A stretch of DNA of 64,000 bases from Microbacterium sp. K24 (GCF_004794465.1 NZ_SSDJ01000147.1:62001-126000); one strand, 5' to 3'; numbered from the stretch's first letter, positions 6,935 to 16,981 are shown. Program-made: numbers and translations. The notes: generated from the sequence alone by a model not told the origin.

Positions 6935-8104
6935 ATGCGCATCCTGCACACCTCCGACTGGCACATCGGTCGCACGTTCCACGGTCACTCGACCATGGAC
7001 GCGCTGGCCGAGATTCTCGGAGCGCTCACCGAGCAGGTGCGGGAGAACGCCGTCGACGTCGTCCTCGTCGCGGGAGACGTGTTCGATTCCGCCACGCCTT
7101 CGGGCCCCGCCTACACACTGCTCGGCGACGCGCTCGTCGCGCTGCACGAGACCGGCGCCCGCGTGATCGTCACGAGCGGCAACCACGATTCGGCAGCACG
7201 CCTCGGCTTCCAGGCCCGACTGCTGCGCGACGGCATCCATGTGCTGACCGATCCGCTGGCGGTCGGTGCCCCCGTGACCGTCGACGATGCTTTCGGGCCC
7301 GTTCATTTCTTCGGCATCCCCTACCTCGAGCCGGCCATCGTGCGCCAGCACTGGCCGGACGGCGACTCCGAAGGGCGACAGCTGCGCACCCAGGCGCAGA
7401 CGATGTCGCATGCGATGGATCTCGTCCGTGCAGGCATGAGCGCGCACCCCGGCCGCTCGGTCGCGATCGCCCACTGCTTCGCGGCCGGGGTCGATGCCAC
7501 TCTGGGCCTCGAACGCGAGGTAAGGCAGGGCGGCCTCGACGTCGTGCCGCTGAGTGTCTTCGACGGCCCCGATTACATGGCCCTCGGGCACATCCATGGA
7601 CGGCAGCAGCTGAGCGAGCGCGTGCGCTATGCAGGCGCACCACTGCACTACAGCTTCGGCGAGCAGCACAAGCCCCGCGGCTCATGGCTGGTCGACCTCG
7701 ATGCCGAGGGACTCGCCTCGGTCGAATGGCTGGAGCTGCCGGTGCCGCGTCGGCTCGTGACCCTCACGGGCCCGCTCGCCGAGATCCTCTCCGAGGCCAG
7801 CGTGGCCGCTCACGCCGACGACTGGGTCTGCGCGATCTACACCGACGCGTTGCCGCAGGCGGAGCCGATGCGCCGCCTGCGCGAGAGCTTCCCGTTCTGC
7901 GCGATGGTGCAGCACCAGCCCGCGATCGTGGCCGAAGAGCGGGAGCGCACTTATTCGCAGCGTCTGCGTGCCGCCGTCAGCGATGCCGAGCGGATCGAAG
8001 CCTTCCTCGAGCACGTGCGCGCGGGGCACGGGCCGACCGAGACCGAGAGCCAGCTGATCCGTGCCGTGCTCGACGACCGTGTGCGCGCGGAGGCGCTCGT
8101 CTAG
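6935..8104 (+). CDS. sbcD: Exonuclease SbcCD, subunit D (Mre11-like nuclease)
   Basis: This 389-residue Mn-dependent nuclease subunit cuts DNA hairpins and protein-blocked ends with SbcC. The metallophosphoesterase motifs are in order: HTSDWHIGR near the N-terminus, LVAGDVFD, TSGNHDSAARL and ALGHIHGRQQL. The C-terminal part matches the SbcD capping domain. I use ATG 6935; an in-frame GTG at 6929, 12 nt after GGAGGG, would add two residues. The stop codon directly abuts the sbcC ATG, so the two subunits are co-translated. Confidence 0.93.
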   Translation: MRILHTSDWHIGRTFHGHSTMDALAEILGALTEQVRENAVDVVLVAGDVFDSATPSGPAYTLLGDALVALHETGARVIVTSGNHDSAARLGFQARLLRDGIHVLTDPLAVGAPVTVDDAFGPVHFFGIPYLEPAIVRQHWPDGDSEGRQLRTQAQTMSHAMDLVRAGMSAHPGRSVAIAHCFAAGVDATLGLEREVRQGGLDVVPLSVFDGPDYMALGHIHGRQQLSERVRYAGAPLHYSFGEQHKPRGSWLVDLDAEGLASVEWLELPVPRRLVTLTGPLAEILSEASVAAHADDWVCAIYTDALPQAEPMRRLRESFPFCAMVQHQPAIVAEERERTYSQRLRAAVSDAERIEAFLEHVRAGHGPTETESQLIRAVLDDRVRAEALV

Positions 8105-11100
8105 ATGCGTCTGCACCGCCTGGAGGTCGAAGGGTTCGGCCCGTTCCGGTCCCGCCAGACCGTCGACTTCGACGCGTTCGCCGACGATGGCATCTTCCTG
8201 ATCGCCGGGCGCACCGGCGCAGGAAAGTCCAGCATCCTCGACGCCGTCTGCTTCGGCCTCTACGGCGGGGTGCCGCGCTACGACGGTGGTGAGAAGCGAC
8301 TCCGCAGCGACCACTGCGAGCCCGATGACCTCTCCGAGGTCGTCGTCGAGTTCAGCGCCTCGGCCGGCCGCTTCCGTGTGACGCGATCGCCGGAGTACGT
8401 GCGCCCGTCGAAGCGGGGTGGGGGCACGACGAAGCAGGCTGCCGGCGTGGCGCTCGACGAGTGGACGGATGCCGGGTGGGTCGGCCGTGCCGCGCGGGCA
8501 GTCGACGTGGCGAATGAGCTCGACGAGATCCTGCAGCTGAGTCGTGACCAGTTCCTGCAGGTCATCCTGCTCGCGCAGAACCGCTTCTCGGAGTTCCTCC
8601 TCGCCGGCAGCAAGGACCGGCAGACGCTGCTGCGCCGACTGTTCGGCACGCAGCGGTTCGAAGACGTGCAGGCTCGCTTCGACGATCGGCGCCGAGCGGC
8701 CGAGCAGGCACTCGGCGCACGGCTCGCGACCGTCGCGGCGCGTGTCGAAGAGGCGGAGCGACTGGTGTCCACCGCCGACCTCTGGGGTGACGCGGTCGAG
8801 GCGGGCACGGGGGAGGCAACCGGTGCGGGGGAAGCCGTACGACCGACGGTCACCTCGACCACCGCCGAGCGCCTCGATGGTCTGCGCAGGGCGAAGGCCC
8901 GCGCCGACTACCGGGCGGAGCGGCGTGTATCCGACCGCGCTGAGGCGGAGAAGTCCTCGACGGCCGCCGACCTCGTGCTCTCCACGAAGCGCGAGGAGCA
9001 GCGTGCGCAGGCCGAGCGCGACCGCGCGCGCGCCGCCCTCGACCGGCTCGACGCCGAGGAGCCATCGATCGCCACGGCCCGGGCAGAGCTGTCGGATGCG
9101 CGGTCGGCCGAGGCGCTGCGGTCGACGATCGCCGCCGCCGCTCGCGCACGCACGGCTCTGGAGAGTGCGCGCGCGGCCGAGCAGACCGCGCGGGCCACGT
9201 GGGAGCGGTTCGGTGTCGCGACCGATGACGACCTCGAGACATGGGCCGCCACGCGTCTCAAAGAGAGCGGCGCGTGGGAGCGTGCGGCCGACCTCGAAGC
9301 ACAGGAGCCGACCCTCATCGCCGAACTGCAGGCTGCGGAGGTCGCCGTGCAGGAGGCATCCGCACGTGTCGAGGAAGCAGCCGCAGAGCGCGCAGAGCTG
9401 CCGACAGAGGTCGTCGCGGTCACGGCCGAACGCGACGACGCGCGGCGCAACGCCGACCGGAAGGCCGATCTCGCCGCCGCTCGGGACGCCGCCGAATCCC
9501 GCGTCCGCGCCGCGCGCGATGTTCAGCGCCTCCGCGAGGCGCAGGAGATCGCCGAGCAGCAGCTGGCCGCTCTGACGACTCGGCACGCGACCGCCCAGTC
9601 CACGCTGGCGCAGCTGCGGCAGCGTCGTTTCGACGGGATGGCGGGCGAACTCGCCTCGGGTCTCGTCGACGCCGAGCCGTGCCCGGTCTGCGGCGCGCTC
9701 GAGCATCCATCGCCGGCCACGCATGCCGACCCCGTCTCGGCCGACGATGTCGCCGCTGCCGAAGCCGTGCGTGACGCAGCAGCGGAACGAGAGCGCGAGG
9801 CCGCCGCGACGTCCGCATCTCTTCGCATCGATCTCGCCGCTGCCGAGGCCGGAGCAGACGGCCGCACGGTCGAGCAGGCCGAGGGCGAGCACGCCGCCGC
9901 CGTCGACCTCCACGCGCAGAGTCTCGCCGCGGCCGACCGCCTGAAGACTCTAGACACGCAACTGCACGAGATCGCTGAACGGGCCGACCAACTCGAACGC
10001 GAACGCGCAGATCGCGCTGCCACCCTCGCGGCGGCGCGGGAGCAGCTCGCGCTTCGCGCACAACGACTCGAGCAGACGCGCGCTCTGACCGCCGAGGCCC
10101 GTGGGCCGTTCGACACGGTCGCGGAGCGACTCGCCGATATCACGGCGAAGGTCGCGGCGGCCCGACTGCTCGCCGCGGCGCTCGCCGAACGCGAGCGAAG
10201 GGCACAGGCGCTCGCCGAGGCCGAGAGCGAGCGGGATGCGGCGCTCGCCGAGTCCGCGTTCGACGACGTCGCCGCCGCCGAACGCGCGCTGCGATCGCCC
10301 GCGGTGCAGGAGGCTCTCGAGACGCGCATCTCTCAGCACGCCGTGCTGCGCGAGAAGGAACGATCGACGCTCTTCGACCTCGAGCTGCGTACGCTCCCCG
10401 AAGAGCCGATCGACATCTCGCCGGACGAAGAGGCGGCGGCGACGGCACGCGCCGCATGGATGCACGCCGTCGACGAGGCCAGTCGCGCGCTCGGCACCGT
10501 GGAGCGGCTCGAAGACCTCATCGCATCCGCGACCGCGGAGCATGCGAGGACGGCCGACGACGCGGCCGAGTTCGAGGTGCTGCAAGGTCTGGCCGACGCG
10601 ATCGCCGGCCGAGGCGCCAACACCCGCAAGATGACGCTGGAGACTTTCGTCCTCGCTGCCGAGCTCGAGGAGATCGTCGAAGCCGCGAACCGTCGCCTCT
10701 ACGACATGTCCACCGGCCGGTACCAGCTGCAGCACTCCGACGCGCTCGCCGCGCGGGGCGCAGCCTCCGGACTCGGCATCGTGGTGTCGGATGCGTTCAC
10801 CGGACAGACGCGGCCGCCGCAGTCGCTCTCGGGAGGCGAGACGTTCCTCACGTCACTCGCCCTCGCGCTCGGCCTCGCCGAAGTGGTGACGGCCCGCGCC
10901 GGCGGCATCCGCCTGGACACGCTCTTCATCGACGAGGGGTTCGGGTCGCTCGACGGCGACACCCTCGACGTGGCGATGCGCACGCTCGACGAACTGCGAC
11001 AGGGAGGCCGGACCGTCGGCGTGATCAGCCACGTCGAGGCGATGCAGGAGCAGATCCCGGCTCAGCTGACCGTGCGGGCGACGCCGAACGGGCCGAGCAT

Positions 11101-11116
11101 CATCGAGACCCGCTGA
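8105..11116 (+). CDS. sbcC: Exonuclease SbcCD, subunit C (Rad50-like ATPase)
   Basis: This 1003-residue SMC-like ATPase powers SbcD. Walker A is GRTGAGKSS (about 35-43). Two long Ala/Glu/Arg-rich coiled coils flank a zinc hook CPVCG near residue 526. The ABC signature LSGGE is near 908 and Walker B LFIDEGFGSLD near 940. Length is as expected for the family. The extreme Ala/Arg/Glu content of the coiled coils explains the long shadow frames on both strands. It has no separate promoter from sbcD and is convergent with the nucleosidase gene. Confidence 0.94.
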   Translation: MRLHRLEVEGFGPFRSRQTVDFDAFADDGIFLIAGRTGAGKSSILDAVCFGLYGGVPRYDGGEKRLRSDHCEPDDLSEVVVEFSASAGRFRVTRSPEYVRPSKRGGGTTKQAAGVALDEWTDAGWVGRAARAVDVANELDEILQLSRDQFLQVILLAQNRFSEFLLAGSKDRQTLLRRLFGTQRFEDVQARFDDRRRAAEQALGARLATVAARVEEAERLVSTADLWGDAVEAGTGEATGAGEAVRPTVTSTTAERLDGLRRAKARADYRAERRVSDRAEAEKSSTAADLVLSTKREEQRAQAERDRARAALDRLDAEEPSIATARAELSDARSAEALRSTIAAAARARTALESARAAEQTARATWERFGVATDDDLETWAATRLKESGAWERAADLEAQEPTLIAELQAAEVAVQEASARVEEAAAERAELPTEVVAVTAERDDARRNADRKADLAAARDAAESRVRAARDVQRLREAQEIAEQQLAALTTRHATAQSTLAQLRQRRFDGMAGELASGLVDAEPCPVCGALEHPSPATHADPVSADDVAAAEAVRDAAAEREREAAATSASLRIDLAAAEAGADGRTVEQAEGEHAAAVDLHAQSLAAADRLKTLDTQLHEIAERADQLERERADRAATLAAAREQLALRAQRLEQTRALTAEARGPFDTVAERLADITAKVAAARLLAAALAERERRAQALAEAESERDAALAESAFDDVAAAERALRSPAVQEALETRISQHAVLREKERSTLFDLELRTLPEEPIDISPDEEAAATARAAWMHAVDEASRALGTVERLEDLIASATAEHARTADDAAEFEVLQGLADAIAGRGANTRKMTLETFVLAAELEEIVEAANRRLYDMSTGRYQLQHSDALAARGAASGLGIVVSDAFTGQTRPPQSLSGGETFLTSLALALGLAEVVTARAGGIRLDTLFIDEGFGSLDGDTLDVAMRTLDELRQGGRTVGVISHVEAMQEQIPAQLTVRATPNGPSIIETR

Positions 11117-11143
11117 CCGCCCGATCAGCGGCGGCGGGCCGCG

Positions 11144-11701
11144 TCAGACGCCGTACTCGCCGCGGATGAAGTCGCGCAGCTGCACGCTGCAGCGGGCGAC
11201 CGCCTCGCGCCAGTCGGTGAGCGCTCCGTCCTCGGCCTGGTCAGAGACGGCGCGGAAGACCCGGATCGGCACGTCGAACTGCTCGGCGACCCAGATGTAG
11301 GCGTAGGTCTCCATATCGACCAGCGCCGCGCCGCTCGGGCGGATCACGGCGGTCACCTCCGCGTCGTCGACGAAGTGGTCTCCCGTGGCGATCAGCACTC
11401 CCTCCCGGCCGGTCGAGACCCGCGCGGGCAGCGACACGTGCTGCCCGGCGATGCCGTCGAGGTCGGTGACGTCGTGCTGGAACGCGGTGCCGATCTCGTG
11501 GACCGTCGCCTCGAGGCCGGGGGCGATCGCACCCGCGGTGCCGACGACGACGATCTCCTCGTAGGGGTGGGCATCGAGCGCCCGCGTGAGGGCGAAGGTC
11601 GCCTGGAGCTTGCCCGGCCCCGTGACGAGACGGTCGAAGCCGTCGAGGGTCTCCGGGAAGGCGGACAGTTCGGAGGCGAGGGCGGCGACGAGGAGTTTCA
11701 C
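11144..11701 (-). CDS. Nucleoside phosphorylase-fold nucleosidase (MTA/SAH nucleosidase-like)
   Basis: This 185-residue member of the PNP/UDP phosphorylase fold begins MKLLVAALASELSAF, has the GPGKLQAT glycine turn, and carries VDMETYAYIWVAEQFDVP and FRAVSDQAEDGA. These last two match the ribose-binding MET and catalytic SD motifs of 5'-methylthioadenosine/S-adenosylhomocysteine nucleosidases. It is shorter than Pfs (about 230), so annotation as a generic nucleosidase is prudent. Hydrolysis of MTA, SAH or another purine nucleoside is the likely reaction. It starts at GTG 11701, with GAGGAA just upstream. Confidence 0.78.
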   Translation of the reverse strand: MKLLVAALASELSAFPETLDGFDRLVTGPGKLQATFALTRALDAHPYEEIVVVGTAGAIAPGLEATVHEIGTAFQHDVTDLDGIAGQHVSLPARVSTGREGVLIATGDHFVDDAEVTAVIRPSGAALVDMETYAYIWVAEQFDVPIRVFRAVSDQAEDGALTDWREAVARCSVQLRDFIRGEYGV

Positions 11702-11807
11702 TTCCTCATTCTTTCAGGTCGCACCTGACAGGAGCGTCGGAGAGCCGTTCGTCACCCCGGCGTAACACAGAGGGGCGATACTGATTCCAGGAAGAGTGGA
11801 GGACCAC

Positions 11808-12626
11808 GTGTCGTTGCAGCAGCAGATCTCCGAAGACCTCGGCGTCAAGTCCGAGATCGATCCCGAAGCCGAGGTGGAGCGTCGAGTCGGATTCCTCGTC
11901 GATTACCTCCGCACCACCGGCGCGCGAGGATTCGTGCTCGGCATCTCCGGCGGGCAGGACTCGACCCTCGCCGGTCGCCTCGCCCAGCTCGCCGTCGAAC
12001 GCGTCCGCGCGGAGGGCGGGGAGGCGAAGTTCCTCGCCGTGCGCCTTCCGTACCGCGTGCAGGGCGATGCCGCGGATGCCGTGGCGGCCTTGGAGTACAT
12101 CGCGCCGGACGCCTCGGTCGAGGTGAACATCCAGAACGGCGTCGACGGCGTCGAGGAGGACATCGAGTTCGCCGTCACGAGCGACATCAGCGACTTCAAT
12201 CGCGGCAACATCAAGGCGCGCGTGCGCATGGTCACCCAGTACGCCTTGGCGGGGCACGACGGGATGCTGGTGATCGGCACCGACCATGCCGCCGAGGCGG
12301 TGACCGGCTTCTTCACGAAGTTCGGCGACGGCGCGGCCGACATCCTGCCGCTGTCCGGCCTGACCAAGCGGCAGGGTCGGTCGCTGCTGCAGTTCCTGGA
12401 CGCGCCCGATCGCCTCGCCTTCAAGGTGCCGACGGCCGATCTCCTCGACGGCCAGCCCGGCCGTGCGGATGAGGACGAGCTCGGCATCACGTACGAGCAG
12501 ATCGACGACTTCCTCGAGGGTCGCCCTGTCGATCCCGATGTCGCCGGCCGTATCGAGGCGAAGTACCTCGCGACGCAGCACAAGCGCCATCTGCCGGTGA
12601 CGCCCGACGACGACTGGTGGCGCTGA
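11808..12626 (+). CDS. nadE: Ammonia-dependent NAD+ synthetase
   Basis: This 272-residue enzyme makes NAD+ from deamido-NAD+, ATP and ammonia, the last step of NAD synthesis. The PP-loop SGGQDS is at residues 47-52. [10 protein letters not shown] is represented by [25 protein letters not shown], and KVPTADLLD and the C-terminal [13 protein letters not shown] complete the family pattern. The start MSLQQQI mirrors the E. coli NadE N-terminus, so I choose GTG 11808 with GGAGG 5 nt upstream rather than the GTG at 11796. No glutaminase domain is present. A hairpin follows the gene. Confidence 0.93.
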   Translation: MSLQQQISEDLGVKSEIDPEAEVERRVGFLVDYLRTTGARGFVLGISGGQDSTLAGRLAQLAVERVRAEGGEAKFLAVRLPYRVQGDAADAVAALEYIAPDASVEVNIQNGVDGVEEDIEFAVTSDISDFNRGNIKARVRMVTQYALAGHDGMLVIGTDHAAEAVTGFFTKFGDGAADILPLSGLTKRQGRSLLQFLDAPDRLAFKVPTADLLDGQPGRADEDELGITYEQIDDFLEGRPVDPDVAGRIEAKYLATQHKRHLPVTPDDDWWR

Positions 12627-12651
12627 CCCCGGACGCTCGCGGTTCGTCCCG

Positions 12652-12687
12652 TGTCGGATGCCGCGGATAGTGTCGAAGCATCCGACA
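12652..12687 (+). terminator. Hairpin between nadE and the nuclease-helicase gene
   Basis: TGTCGGATGC and GCATCCGACA form a 10-bp perfect stem with a 16-base loop. It ends 13 nt before the next start codon, so it may terminate nadE transcription or act in the leader of the next gene. Confidence 0.5.
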
Positions 12688-12700
12688 GAACGGGAGCATC

Positions 12701-15700
12701 GTGCGGATCGACACTGAGGCGCAGCGCGTCATCTGGAGCGCCAGCGACCTCAAGGCGGCTGCGGAGTGTGAATTCGCCTGGTGCCGTGCGATCGACGCGA
12801 AGCTCGGGCGCGTACCCGCGGTCGTCGAGCCGGAAGACGCGACGCTGCAGCGGGCCGCTCTGCTCGGCGATGTGCATGAGCGCAATGTGCTGGCCCGGTA
12901 CGTCGCAGACCTCGGCGCCGAGAGGGTCCATCAGATCGAGAAGGTGTCGTCCGTGGACGCCGAGGGGCTCCGCGCCGCGACCGACGAGACCGTCGCAGCA
13001 CTCCGGTCCGACGCCCTCGTCGTCTTCCAGGCCGCTTTCGCCACAGAGGAGTTCGTCGGCTTCGCCGACTTCCTGCGCAAAGACGACGACGGCCGCTGGC
13101 GGGTGCAGGATTCGAAGCTGGCGCGCAAGGCACGGGTCACCGCGCTCATGCAGCTGGCGGCATATGTCGATCAGCTCGATCGGCTCGGCATCCCGAGATC
13201 CGATGACGTCGACCTGATCCTGGGCGACAGCAGCATCAGCACGCACGCCGTCGACGACCTCCTGCCGCTCTTCCATGTGCGCCGCGCGCGTCTGCGGGCG
13301 CTCATCGCCGATCGGCGCATCCCCGACGGCGCTGCGGGAACCCCGCTGGCGTGGGGCGACGATCGAGGCGACCTGCAGATCGTCGCGTGCGGCCGCTGCG
13401 CCACGTGCGAAGAACAGGTGCTGGCTCACCGCGATCTGCTGATGGTCGCTCGCATGCGTCCGGTGCAGCGAGCGCGGCTCCGCGCGTCCGGCATCGAGAC
13501 GATCGATGCGCTGGCATCGGCATTCGAGGCTCCGGTCGGTATGAATGCCGACTCCTTCGAGACCCTCCGAGCGCAGGCGCGTCTGCAGATCCGCGCGGAT
13601 GCCGACGGGGTGCCGACCTACGACGTGCACTACGCACCGGCGATCCACACGCTGCCGCTCCCCAGCCATGGCGACATCTTCTTCGATTTCGAAGGGGATC
13701 CGCTCTACACCGAACCGGCGCCGGACGGCGAGGCGCACTGGGGCATCGACTACCTCTTCGGGTGGGTCGACAACACCGACCAGTATTCGGCACTGTGGGC
13801 GCACACGTTCGCCGACGAGCGCCGGGCGCTGGAAGACTTCCTCGACTTCGTCCAGGTGCGACGGGCGGCGCATCCCGCGATGCACATCTACCACTACGCG
13901 CCGTACGAGACCTCGCACCTCGTGGCGATGGCCGCTCGGCACGGCGTCCGCGAGGGAGAGGTCGACCGCCTGCTGCGCGAAGGCGTCTTCGTCGATCTCT
14001 ATCCGCTGGTGCTGCGCACGGTGCGCGTCGGTTCGCGCTCGTATTCGATCAAGAAGCTCGAGCCGCTCTACATGGGCGACGACGTGCGCACGAGCGATGT
14101 GCAGAAGGGCGACGATTCGATCGTGCAGTACGTCGCCGCGCGCGAACTCGCCGCAGCTGGCGAGAAGGCCGAGGCGGATGCTGTCCTGGCGGACCTGGCC
14201 GACTACAACCGCTACGACTGCGTCTCGACCCGGCGGCTGCGCAATTGGCTGATCGACATCGCCCGCCGACAGGGCGTGACGCCGGCGCCGCCGGATGAGA
14301 TCGACGAGGTGATCTACGAGCCCTCGCCGCGGTCGGTGGCGCTGCTCGCCGACGCGGAGCGCGCGGTCGAGGCCGGGGGAGACGGGCTCGTGCATCGGAT
14401 CGCGGCCGCGGCGATCGACTACTTCCCGCGCGAGGCCAAGAGCTTCTGGGTGTCGCATTTCCAGCGGCTGCGGGAGCCCGTGACGATGTGGGACGGCACG
14501 CGCGACGTCGTGCGCGTCGATCGCGCCTCCTCGACGGTCCGCCGCGACTGGAGCATCGGCGAGGGGCGACGGGTAATGTCCCGCGACGTCGAGATCCGCG
14601 GGGAGGTGTCGCCGGGCACGACGCTCGGGGTCGGCGCACAGCCGTTCGCCCTCTACGAGGTGCCGGCGCCGTTCGACACCGAGGTTCCGTCGCGCGCCGT
14701 CCACGTTCCGCACACGGTGACCGTCAGCGAGGTGCTCGACGACGGCTACCTGGTGACGGAGTCGGCGGTGCAGGGGCAGACGTGGGATGAGCTGCCGATC
14801 GCACTCACGCCCGCCGCGCCGCCGCGCGTGGTGTCGCTGCAGGGCGCGATCGATGAATGGGCCGACGCTGTGCACGCCGAGGCGCCGGGCTTCCCCGCCG
14901 ATGCCGCGACCGACATCCTGCGCCGCATCCCGCCGCGCACCGCCTCGGGGGCACCGATCCCGACGGCGGGCGATGACGTGATCGATGCGATCGTGCGCGG
15001 TGTGCTCGACCTCGATCGCAGCTACCTCGCGGTGCAGGGTCCTCCCGGAACCGGCAAGACCTACACGGGGTCCCGCGTGATCGCGCGCCTGGTGAACGAG
15101 TACGGGTTCAAGATCGGCGTCGTCGCCCAGTCGCACGCCATCATCGAGACCCTGCTCGCGCGCGTCGTCGCCGACGGCGTCGCACCGGGGCAGGTGGCCA
15201 AGGCGCCGAAGGACAGCGAGGCGGAGACGTCCTACACCGCGATCGCCAAGAACGGCATGGCCTCATTCCTCGCCGAGCATGCCGACGAGGGCGTCGTGGT
15301 CGGCGGCACCGCCTGGGACTTCAGCAACACCCAGCGCGTCGACCGGGCAGGGCTCGATCTGCTCGTCATCGACGAAGCCGGGCAGTTCTCGCTCGCCTCG
15401 ACGATCGCCGTCGCTGCCGGGGCGAAGCGCCTGCTGCTGCTCGGCGACCCGCAGCAGCTCCCGCAAGTCAGTCAGGGCGCGCACCCGGAGCCGGTCGACA
15501 CCTCGGCCCTCGGCTGGGTCATGGACGGCGATCCCGTCGTGCGACCGGAGTACGGCTACTTCCTCGCGCGCTCGTGGCGCATGCACCCGTTCGTCGCGAC
15601 GCCGGTGTCGAAGCTGGCGTACGCCGGGCAGCTCGCCTCCGCGCCCGGAACCGAGAACAGATCGATCGACGGCATCGAGCCCGGGCTCCACGTCGTGCCG

Positions 15701-16171
15701 CTCCGGCATCGCGGAAACGCCACTCAGTCGCCCGAAGAAGCCGCCGAGATCGTGCGTCTCGTCGGCGACCTCATCGGCCGCACCTTCACCGACAACGACC
15801 CCGCCGCGACGACGAGGCCGCTCGTGCAGTCCGACATCATCGTCGTCACGCCCTACAACGCGCAGCGCCAGCTCGTTCTCGATGAGCTCGCCGCTGCCGG
15901 CTTCCCCGATGTGCCGGTCGGCACGGTAGACAACTTCCAGGGCAAGGAGGCCGTCGTCTCGATCACCTCGCTCGCGGCCTCGAGCGGTCGGGACGCGCCG
16001 CGCGGGCCGGAGTTCCTGCTGCTGCAGAACCGTCTCAACGTCGCGATCTCCCGCGCGCAGGCCGTCGCCTACCTGATCCACTCGCCCGCGCTGCTCGACG
16101 ACCTTCCCTACACGCCCGAGGGTGTCGCCCGGCTCAGTGCTTTCGCGCGACTGGTCGGGGCGGCGGGGTGA
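12701..16171 (+). CDS. TM0106-type RecB-like nuclease / RNase H-like / SF1 helicase fusion
   Basis: This large 1156-residue protein has three parts. The N-terminus is a RecB-like nuclease region with a cysteine set (C23, C28, C230, C233, C236 in CGRCATC) that resembles the Fe-S cluster of AddB/TM0106 proteins. A DEDD/RNase H-like exonuclease region starts at FFDFEGDP near residue 328 and runs to about 510. The C-terminus is an SF1 (UPF1-like) helicase with Walker A GPPGTGKT (781-788), LLVIDEAGQFS near 887, GDPQQLPQV and NFQGKEAVVSITS. DNA or RNA repair, or defence, is plausible; the true role is unknown. It starts at GTG 12701 after GGGAG and overlaps the next gene by 4 bp. Confidence 0.88.
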   Translation: MRIDTEAQRVIWSASDLKAAAECEFAWCRAIDAKLGRVPAVVEPEDATLQRAALLGDVHERNVLARYVADLGAERVHQIEKVSSVDAEGLRAATDETVAALRSDALVVFQAAFATEEFVGFADFLRKDDDGRWRVQDSKLARKARVTALMQLAAYVDQLDRLGIPRSDDVDLILGDSSISTHAVDDLLPLFHVRRARLRALIADRRIPDGAAGTPLAWGDDRGDLQIVACGRCATCEEQVLAHRDLLMVARMRPVQRARLRASGIETIDALASAFEAPVGMNADSFETLRAQARLQIRADADGVPTYDVHYAPAIHTLPLPSHGDIFFDFEGDPLYTEPAPDGEAHWGIDYLFGWVDNTDQYSALWAHTFADERRALEDFLDFVQVRRAAHPAMHIYHYAPYETSHLVAMAARHGVREGEVDRLLREGVFVDLYPLVLRTVRVGSRSYSIKKLEPLYMGDDVRTSDVQKGDDSIVQYVAARELAAAGEKAEADAVLADLADYNRYDCVSTRRLRNWLIDIARRQGVTPAPPDEIDEVIYEPSPRSVALLADAERAVEAGGDGLVHRIAAAAIDYFPREAKSFWVSHFQRLREPVTMWDGTRDVVRVDRASSTVRRDWSIGEGRRVMSRDVEIRGEVSPGTTLGVGAQPFALYEVPAPFDTEVPSRAVHVPHTVTVSEVLDDGYLVTESAVQGQTWDELPIALTPAAPPRVVSLQGAIDEWADAVHAEAPGFPADAATDILRRIPPRTASGAPIPTAGDDVIDAIVRGVLDLDRSYLAVQGPPGTGKTYTGSRVIARLVNEYGFKIGVVAQSHAIIETLLARVVADGVAPGQVAKAPKDSEAETSYTAIAKNGMASFLAEHADEGVVVGGTAWDFSNTQRVDRAGLDLLVIDEAGQFSLASTIAVAAGAKRLLLLGDPQQLPQVSQGAHPEPVDTSALGWVMDGDPVVRPEYGYFLARSWRMHPFVATPVSKLAYAGQLASAPGTENRSIDGIEPGLHVVPLRHRGNATQSPEEAAEIVRLVGDLIGRTFTDNDPAATTRPLVQSDIIVVTPYNAQRQLVLDELAAAGFPDVPVGTVDNFQGKEAVVSITSLAASSGRDAPRGPEFLLLQNRLNVAISRAQAVAYLIHSPALLDDLPYTPEGVARLSAFARLVGAAG

Positions 16172-16950
16172 ACGCGCGCGTGCACACCGAAGACGACATC
16201 CTGCGCGCGGCGGCGGCATGGGCGTGGTTTCCACGCGACAGCGACCGCGCCGACGAGCACCTGACGCTGGTGCGCTATCCGGCACGATTCGGCGGCGGGG
16301 TGCGGGGCTCGCAGGTGCGCTCGTCCTCCGACGCCGCGGCGGTGCTCGATCACGCCGTCGAGCGCACGAGGAAGTGGGGGGAGTCCCGACTGACCTTCTG
16401 GACCAACCCTTCGGACAGCCCCGACCTCGAAGAGGAACTGCAGCGACGCGGTGCACAGCACATCGACACCGTCGCTGTGCTCGCGCGCGCCATCGACGAT
16501 CTCCTGATCGACGCGCCTCCGGGCGCGACCGGCGAGATCGTCCGCACGCTCGACCAGGTGCGCGAGGTCGACATGATCAACGTGCCCGTGTGGGAGCAGG
16601 CTCCGCTCGATGAGGACGGCCTGCGCGTCGAGTTCGCGGAAGTTCTCGGTCAGCAGCAGACGGGGGAGGGCGTGCGTGTGCTCGGACGCCTCGAGGGCCA
16701 GGCGGTCAGCACTGGCGGCTGCACGATCGTCGACGGTTTCACGCGCTTGTGGGGTGCCGCGACTCTGCCGGCGTTCCGAGGCCGAGGGGCATACCGGGCT
16801 GTGCTCGCCGAGCGGTTGCGCGCGAGTGCGGAACTCGGCGCCACGACAGCACTGGTGAAGGGTCGCGTCGCCACCTCGGCGCCGATCCTCCGCCGCGTCG
16901 GATTCCACCACTACGGCGACGAGCGCGCGTATCGGCTCGATGTCGCCTAG
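16168..16950 (+). CDS. GNAT family N-acetyltransferase (260 aa, two-domain)
   Basis: The C-terminal half carries the GNAT acetyl-CoA site: WGAATLPAFRGRGAYRAVLAERLRASAELGA (near residue 195), then LVKGRVATSAPILRRVGFHHYGDERAY. The N-terminal half is a degenerate partner domain, as in two-domain actinobacterial GNATs. The substrate is unknown. The GTG start overlaps the stop of the helicase gene (GTGA), so it is probably expressed from that transcript. It is convergent with upp. Confidence 0.83.
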   Translation: MNARVHTEDDILRAAAAWAWFPRDSDRADEHLTLVRYPARFGGGVRGSQVRSSSDAAAVLDHAVERTRKWGESRLTFWTNPSDSPDLEEELQRRGAQHIDTVAVLARAIDDLLIDAPPGATGEIVRTLDQVREVDMINVPVWEQAPLDEDGLRVEFAEVLGQQQTGEGVRVLGRLEGQAVSTGGCTIVDGFTRLWGAATLPAFRGRGAYRAVLAERLRASAELGATTALVKGRVATSAPILRRVGFHHYGDERAYRLDVA

Positions 16951-16981
16951 CGGTCGAGCCGCACGAGCCGCAGCGTCGTGA

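Noticed and set aside
11903-15136. A 1077-codon minus-strand frame across nadE and the nuclease-helicase
   Set aside because: It is antisense to two genes with intact catalytic motifs, shows no domain of its own and has no ribosome site.
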